Shown here: piece after piece, positions 59,729-64,000 of the stretch | How the letters are laid out: each line of letters opens with the position of its first letter | Position numbering within the stretch: the first letter of the stretch is position 1 | Assembly (NCBI RefSeq): GCF_014192105.1 | Contig: NZ_JACHXK010000009.1 | Span: 124,001-188,000 of the forward strand | Source: Paenibacillus phyllosphaerae | GTDB lineage: Bacteria; Bacillota; Bacilli; Paenibacillales; Paenibacillaceae | DNA length: 64,000 bases | Direction: 5' to 3' | Made by a program: the position numbers and the translations under genes | Notes under the pieces: generated by a model | Told to the model about the DNA's origin: nothing | What the model saw: the letters and a program-made list of their open reading frames with translations, nothing else | Databases searched by the model: none

Positions 59729-60958
59729 ATGAGTACAAGAAGTGCAGCAGCGCCGAACGTGAACACGTCGGCGACCGTATTCCCGATTTTGTTCGCGATC
59801 AGCATCGTTCATCTGCTCAATGACACGATGCAATCGACCGTATCCGCTTTATTCCCGATTCTGAAAACCGAGTATGCGCTCAGCTACCTCCAGATCGGCC
59901 TGATCTCGCTCGCCATGAACGTGACGGCGGCGGTCCTGCAGCCGCTCGTCGGCTATAGCGCGGACTTGAAGCCGAGGCCGTACATATTGCCGATCGGGGT
60001 GTGCTTCACGCTCGCAGGCGTGGTGGGGCTCGCAGTTTCACCGTACTATGTGCTGGTGCTGTTATCGGTGACCGCTATCGGGATCGGCTCGGCGGTGTTC
60101 CATCCGGAGTCGTCGCGGGTCGCGTACTTGGCCGCAGGACAGCGGCGGGGATTGGCGCAGTCGATCTTCCAGGTCGGGGGCAACATCGGCAGCTCGCTCG
60201 GACCGATCATGACGGCGGCGATTTTCGTTCACGTGGGTCAATTCGGGGTCATCTGGTTTGCTTTTGCCGCGATTACCGCGATCATCATTCAGACGTTCGT
60301 GGCACGCTGGTACAACGGGCAGCTGCTGGCGCCGAGACAGCCTGCCGCGAGAAGGGCACGGTCAGGGGAGAGCCGCGGCTCTTCGCTCACCAAGCAGCAG
60401 ATTACGTGGGCGATCGTCATTCTCGTGTTCCTGGTCGTTACAAAACAAGTCTATATGGCGAGCATCTCCAGCTATTATACGTTCTATCTCATCGACAGTT
60501 ATGGCGTATCGGTAGGCGAGTCGCAGTTGTTCCTGTTCGCGTTCTTGTTTGCGGCGGCGGCGGGGACCTTCCTGGGCGGGCCGATGGCTGACCGGTTCGG
60601 GCGGCGCAACGTGATCTGGTTCTCGATCCTGGGCACGGCGCCATTCTCCATTCTGCTGCCGTATGGTGATCTGTTCTGGTCGGGCGTGCTTGCGGTACTG
60701 GCGGGCTTCATTCTCTCGTCCGCCTTCTCGATCATCGTCGTCTATGCGCAGGAGCTGCTGCCCGGCAATGTGGGTCTCGTCTCCGGCCTGTTCTTCGGGC
60801 TTGCGTTCGGCATGGGCGGGCTTGGTTCGGCGCTGCTCGGCAAAGTGGCGGATCTCCAGGGGATCTCGTTCGTCATGGAGCTGTGCGCCTATCTGCCGCT
60901 GCTCGGCGTGCTGGCCATTCTGCTTCCGAAGGACGCGCGCGTCCGCGGGCAAGGCTAA
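59729..60958 (+). CDS. Fosmidomycin-resistance-type (Fsr) MFS transporter
   Basis: Twelve-helix efflux pump, 409 aa. The helix-1 sequence ISIVHLLNDTMQSTVSALFPIL is diagnostic for the Fsr branch, as are SADLKPRPYILPIG, GIGSAVFHPESSRVA and the FQVGGNIGSSLGP segment of helix 5. Such pumps export fosmidomycin in E. coli, but this substrate is not assured here. Start ATG is preceded by GAGGGAAG about 15 bases upstream. It is monocistronic and ends in a strong terminator. Confidence 0.9.
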   Translation: MSTRSAAAPNVNTSATVFPILFAISIVHLLNDTMQSTVSALFPILKTEYALSYLQIGLISLAMNVTAAVLQPLVGYSADLKPRPYILPIGVCFTLAGVVGLAVSPYYVLVLLSVTAIGIGSAVFHPESSRVAYLAAGQRRGLAQSIFQVGGNIGSSLGPIMTAAIFVHVGQFGVIWFAFAAITAIIIQTFVARWYNGQLLAPRQPAARRARSGESRGSSLTKQQITWAIVILVFLVVTKQVYMASISSYYTFYLIDSYGVSVGESQLFLFAFLFAAAAGTFLGGPMADRFGRRNVIWFSILGTAPFSILLPYGDLFWSGVLAVLAGFILSSAFSIIVVYAQELLPGNVGLVSGLFFGLAFGMGGLGSALLGKVADLQGISFVMELCAYLPLLGVLAILLPKDARVRGQG

Positions 60959-60994
60959 CGGCGACGGCTTGAATCTACTTGTACTTATAGTAAG

Positions 60995-61032
60995 GCTGCA
61001 TGCAGATCGAAGGATGTGCGTGCAGCTTTTTT
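60995..61032 (+). terminator. Terminator of the Fsr-type gene
   Basis: GCTGCATGCA (60995-61004) pairs with TGCGTGCAGC (61017-61026), one wobble, then TTTTTT. Confidence 0.87.
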
Positions 61033-61189
61033 ACTATTCTATCGTTCGTCAAAATGAGCATATAGTCGAGCAGGGACGAGCCGTGCGTCGTTCGAATGAC
61101 ATATTTCGCCTCCATGTTACTGGTTTGTAACAACTTGCCTGCCCAATCCCGTTACGATGAATCTATCAGGGGATATGGGGAGAGAGGCA

Positions 61190-62335
61190 ATGATGATGGA
61201 CATCGTGAAGCAGCGGCGGCTGATGGTCGCGCTGCTTGCAGGCGCGCTGGCGGTGATGGTGGCAGGATGCGGAACGGAAGCGGGACTGCCGCTGATGACA
61301 GGAGGATATGGAAGCGGTGCGGGACACGTCTCCGCTGCTTCGGGGAGTAAGGATACCGGGAAGCCGGAGCAGGCCGATGGTGCAGGAAGCGGCGTGCAGC
61401 CGGGAGACGCGGCCGTGACGGACGCCAGCTTGGGAAGCGGTGGCAGCGGATCAAGTGAAGAGGTTGCTGCAGGCGGCCAGGCAGACGGAACGGATAGCAA
61501 TACCGCTCAGACGGACAAGGAAGATCAAGAGGCTGGCCAAGGAGCGGGAGTTGCTGGCGCGGGAGCAAACAGCGGCCAGGCCGAACAGGCGCCTGCCGGC
61601 CAGACGACAACTGGCGGACAGTCCGCTGTACGGTTGGATCCGCCGACAGAAGCGAACGTCGCTTTTGTCCCGCAGCAAGGCCAGAAGCTGGTCGCGCTCA
61701 CGTTCGACGATGGGCCGGATCATCGTTATACCCCTGACATTCTGAAGGTTCTGAAGGAACAGAAGGTGAAGGCGACCTTTTTCATGGTCGGCACGCAGGT
61801 GAAGAAATACCCTGATATGGTGAAGGAAATCGTCGAAGACGGACACGCAATCGGCAATCATACGCAGCATCATGCTAATTTATCCAAACTTGACGATAAT
61901 GATATTAAGCAGGAAATCAAATCCGCCGATGAATGGTTTAAGGAGACCATCGGGTTCGTTCCCCATCTGGTCCGCGCGCCGTACGGTGCCGTATCCGACA
62001 TCGTGAAGGACGTCATCCAGGAGAACGACCGCGAGCTAATTGGCTGGACGGTCGATACGAGAGACTGGGACGGCGCTTCCGTCGAGGCGATGCGCAAGAA
62101 CGTGAACAAGAACACGCACCCCGGCGGAATCGTGCTCATGCACTCGTTCGGGAGCAAGCATCTGGGCAACACGGTGAAGGTGCTGCCGCTGATCATCCAA
62201 GATCTGACGGATAAAGGCTACACCTTCGTCACCGTCGACGAGCTGCTCGCGGCCAAGGAACTGAATGCCAAGGCCAAGGAAGCCGCGGCACAAGCAAGCG
62301 CGAAGACGAATCAGGCCAAGACCGCGAAATCCTAG
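61190..62335 (+). CDS. Lipoprotein polysaccharide deacetylase (NodB)
   Basis: Wall-facing deacetylase, 381 aa. The signal peptide ends in the lipobox VAGC with the lipidated Cys at residue 27. Residues 30-160 are a low-complexity Gly/Ala/Gln/Ser-rich spacer that lets the enzyme reach the wall. The NodB domain follows with VALTFDDGPDHRYTP, the metal site GNHTQHHA, VRAPYGA, DTRDWDGAS and GIVLMHSFG. Ser or His order is conserved and all five motifs are present. Of three consecutive ATGs the first (61190) fits the GGGGAGAGAGG site. Probable substrate is peptidoglycan. Confidence 0.88.
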   Translation: MMMDIVKQRRLMVALLAGALAVMVAGCGTEAGLPLMTGGYGSGAGHVSAASGSKDTGKPEQADGAGSGVQPGDAAVTDASLGSGGSGSSEEVAAGGQADGTDSNTAQTDKEDQEAGQGAGVAGAGANSGQAEQAPAGQTTTGGQSAVRLDPPTEANVAFVPQQGQKLVALTFDDGPDHRYTPDILKVLKEQKVKATFFMVGTQVKKYPDMVKEIVEDGHAIGNHTQHHANLSKLDDNDIKQEIKSADEWFKETIGFVPHLVRAPYGAVSDIVKDVIQENDRELIGWTVDTRDWDGASVEAMRKNVNKNTHPGGIVLMHSFGSKHLGNTVKVLPLIIQDLTDKGYTFVTVDELLAAKELNAKAKEAAAQASAKTNQAKTAKS

Positions 62336-62426
62336 TGACCGGTATATGACACAAGAAGGCGTACTGCGCTCGGGACTACCATCCGAATCAGATAAGCCAT
62401 AGAGAAGGGAGAGATGATCGGACGCG

Positions 62427-63896
62427 ATGAAAGGCAGATTATGGCGTACCTATACGCTGCGACTGGCTGCGGCTTGGGCCGGGCTATTGGTCTTGGCAGG
62501 CTGTCAATATACCGCAACCCCGGCGGATCTGCTGCTCGCCCCGCAGGCAACGGCGGAGAATGCCGCGATCGCGGCGGCTGTCCAGGATGCGCTCCCTCCC
62601 CGGGCGAAGCTGACGGTGACCGACCAGGGGAAGACGACCTCGGCGATCCGCAAGGAGGACGTGGACGGCGACGGACGCAAGGAAGTCATCGTGACGTACG
62701 TGAATGAACGCGAGGAAGAGAAGGTTATGGTGCTGACCAGCGGCAGCGGAAGCGGCGAGCAATCGGCAAGCGGCTGGCATCATTGGTTCACCTTCACGGA
62801 ATCGTCCGGCTATGGCGTCGATTGGATCGAAGTGAGCGACCTCGATGACAATGGGCAGCCGGAGTTGTTCATCGCTTGGAACAGCTACGGCGATCCTTAT
62901 CATCAGGTGAACGTCTATACGGTGCAAGGGGGCGAAGAATTGCGCCAGTACCCGCCTGCGCCGCTCGCGGAGCTGCCCTATGAGATGGCGCGACTCGGCG
63001 ATGTCGACGGCGACGGGCAAGAAGAGCTGGTGCTGATCACGCACGACCGCGACAACTTAAGGGCCGCGCTCCACTTGTACCGGCTGTCGGGGAAAGAGAT
63101 GCTCGATGAATTGTCGACCCCGATCGACGGTTCGGTCAGCGGCTATTACAATTTGGCGATCGGCCAGATTGCCAAGGGCCGTTATGGGCTCGTGATGGAT
63201 GCAGGCATCGGCGCCCACTCCTCGATGACGCATATGTTCGCTTGGGAGGACGGCCAGCTGAAGCGAGTCTATCCGCCGTTGTCCGAGGGCGACGAGGAGC
63301 ATGTCAACGACTCCTCTACCTTCGGCGGCGACGGCAATCATGACGGCGTGCTCGATATTGAGCTGCTGACCCCCGCGCCAGGGCAAGCGGAGGATGTGCC
63401 CTACAGCGAAATGCTGTGGATCGAGAAGCGGAAGCAGTGGGACGGCGAAGGAAATTTCATCACCGTCCAGGAGCGTTACGTCGATTACGAGCAAGGCTAT
63501 GCGATCCGGTTCAAGTCCGAATGGTATAACAAAGTGACGGTGAGCCATTCGAACTCGAGCGCCGATGCCGAGAATCCGATTGACGAGGCCGCAGCGCTGC
63601 TCGAGGCCGTACCGGAAGGCATCGTGTTCGAACAGTACAGCGAGGAGACCGGGCAGCGTGCGCCGCTCTTCGCGATCTATATGGTTCCGCTCGACAACTG
63701 GGGCGCTTTCGAGCAGAATTGGAAGGACAACGGCGTCCGGTATAACCAGGTACTGAAAGCCGCCGGCATGATCTATGCCGTGGAATGGAAGGATGCGCCG
63801 GCCGATTGGAGCGAGCGGGATCAGGAACGGTTCGTTTCCTTGCAGCCGGATGTGGAAGAGCTGAAGCGGGAATTCGAGCTTCTGCCGGAATATTAG
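62427..63896 (+). CDS. Lipoprotein with FG-GAP/VCBS-like calcium-binding repeats
   Basis: Surface lipoprotein, 489 aa, with the lipobox LAGC (Cys26). Three repeats with EF-hand-like loops are visible: DVDGDGRKEVIV, DLDDNGQPELFI and DVDGDGQEELVL, typical of FG-GAP/VCBS beta-propeller blades binding calcium. The C-terminal 130 residues do not belong to the propeller. No enzymatic motif is seen. GGGAGAGATG lies before ATG 62427. A two-component response regulator begins 26 bp downstream, so the lipoprotein and the regulator may share an operon. Confidence 0.78.
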   Translation: MKGRLWRTYTLRLAAAWAGLLVLAGCQYTATPADLLLAPQATAENAAIAAAVQDALPPRAKLTVTDQGKTTSAIRKEDVDGDGRKEVIVTYVNEREEEKVMVLTSGSGSGEQSASGWHHWFTFTESSGYGVDWIEVSDLDDNGQPELFIAWNSYGDPYHQVNVYTVQGGEELRQYPPAPLAELPYEMARLGDVDGDGQEELVLITHDRDNLRAALHLYRLSGKEMLDELSTPIDGSVSGYYNLAIGQIAKGRYGLVMDAGIGAHSSMTHMFAWEDGQLKRVYPPLSEGDEEHVNDSSTFGGDGNHDGVLDIELLTPAPGQAEDVPYSEMLWIEKRKQWDGEGNFITVQERYVDYEQGYAIRFKSEWYNKVTVSHSNSSADAENPIDEAAALLEAVPEGIVFEQYSEETGQRAPLFAIYMVPLDNWGAFEQNWKDNGVRYNQVLKAAGMIYAVEWKDAPADWSERDQERFVSLQPDVEELKREFELLPEY

Positions 63897-63922
63897 GCAA
63901 GCTTTACGAGTAGGAGGACAAG

Positions 63923-64000
63923 ATGCGGATATTGCTGCTGGAGGATGAAGAGGCGATACGCGGCTTCGTGAGAATCAACTTGAAACGCAACGGCATGGAC
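63923..64000 (+). CDS. Response regulator (3' end beyond the window)
   Basis: The first 26 residues (MRILLLEDEEAIRGFVRINL...) show the receiver-domain start with the acidic pair Glu-Asp of the phosphorylation pocket (LLEDEE). This is typical of OmpR-family two-component regulators. TAGGAGG stands 6-12 bases before ATG. The remainder is outside the window, so the family cannot be confirmed. Confidence 0.8.
   Translation, partial: MRILLLEDEEAIRGFVRINLKRNGMD

Overview
The window reads as chromosomal DNA of a moderately GC-rich Gram-positive endospore-former, most probably Paenibacillus or a close relative. The grounds are strong AGGAGG-type ribosome binding sites, frequent TTG and GTG starts, U-tailed hairpin terminators, the split PurS/PurQ/PurL enzyme, and close matches to Bacillus proteins (BmrC/BmrD, RsbQ, KhtT/KhtU, YhgD/YhgE). 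No rRNA, tRNA, CRISPR array, insertion sequence or prophage was seen.

Layout. 1-1.7 kb: end of an ABC-2 exporter pair. 2.2-4.7 kb: CPA1 cation/proton antiporter and a CYTH phosphatase-like protein. 5.2-9.4 kb: a BmrCD-type heterodimeric drug exporter behind a 43-codon leader peptide and two tandem terminators. 9.5-12 kb: a diguanylate cyclase and a DHA2 drug/proton antiporter. 12.1-17.7 kb: a TetR regulator with two matching operators and two YhgE/Pip membrane proteins. 17.8-27.2 kb: mixed accessory genes (FAH hydrolase, Bcr-type efflux pump, phosphotransferase, an RsbQ-PAS pair, hydrolases, a deacetylase). 27.2-31.1 kb: AraC regulator, Gfo/Idh/MocA dehydrogenase and uronate isomerase. 31.3-35.6 kb: GNAT, small membrane proteins and a TetR-controlled ABC exporter. 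35.9-38.5 kb: KhtTU potassium/proton antiporter and a YitT protein. 38.7-40.9 kb: a chemoreceptor. 41.2-55.9 kb: the complete purine operon purEKBCSQLFMNHD, preceded by PurR-type boxes, a promoter and a guanine-class riboswitch. 56-64 kb: secreted and membrane proteins, a DUF1444 gene, an Fsr-type MFS pump, a lipoprotein deacetylase, an FG-GAP lipoprotein and the start of a response regulator.

The purine operon takes PRPP to IMP in one transcription unit; the IMP-to-AMP and IMP-to-GMP genes are absent, although PurB also serves the AMP branch. Regulation is the richest theme. Two families of structured intergenic repeats occur. Family A has three copies (1.8, 4.8 and 15.2 kb), each with a hairpin that keeps its pairing through compensatory changes. 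Family B has two clear copies, in the khtTU leader and in the pur leader next to the riboswitch; its stems differ completely in sequence but stay paired around a constant GTTTCAC loop. The bmr leader shows mutually exclusive antiterminator and terminator pairings. The most unusual protein context is RsbQ beside an RsbP-like PAS protein that lacks the phosphatase domain.
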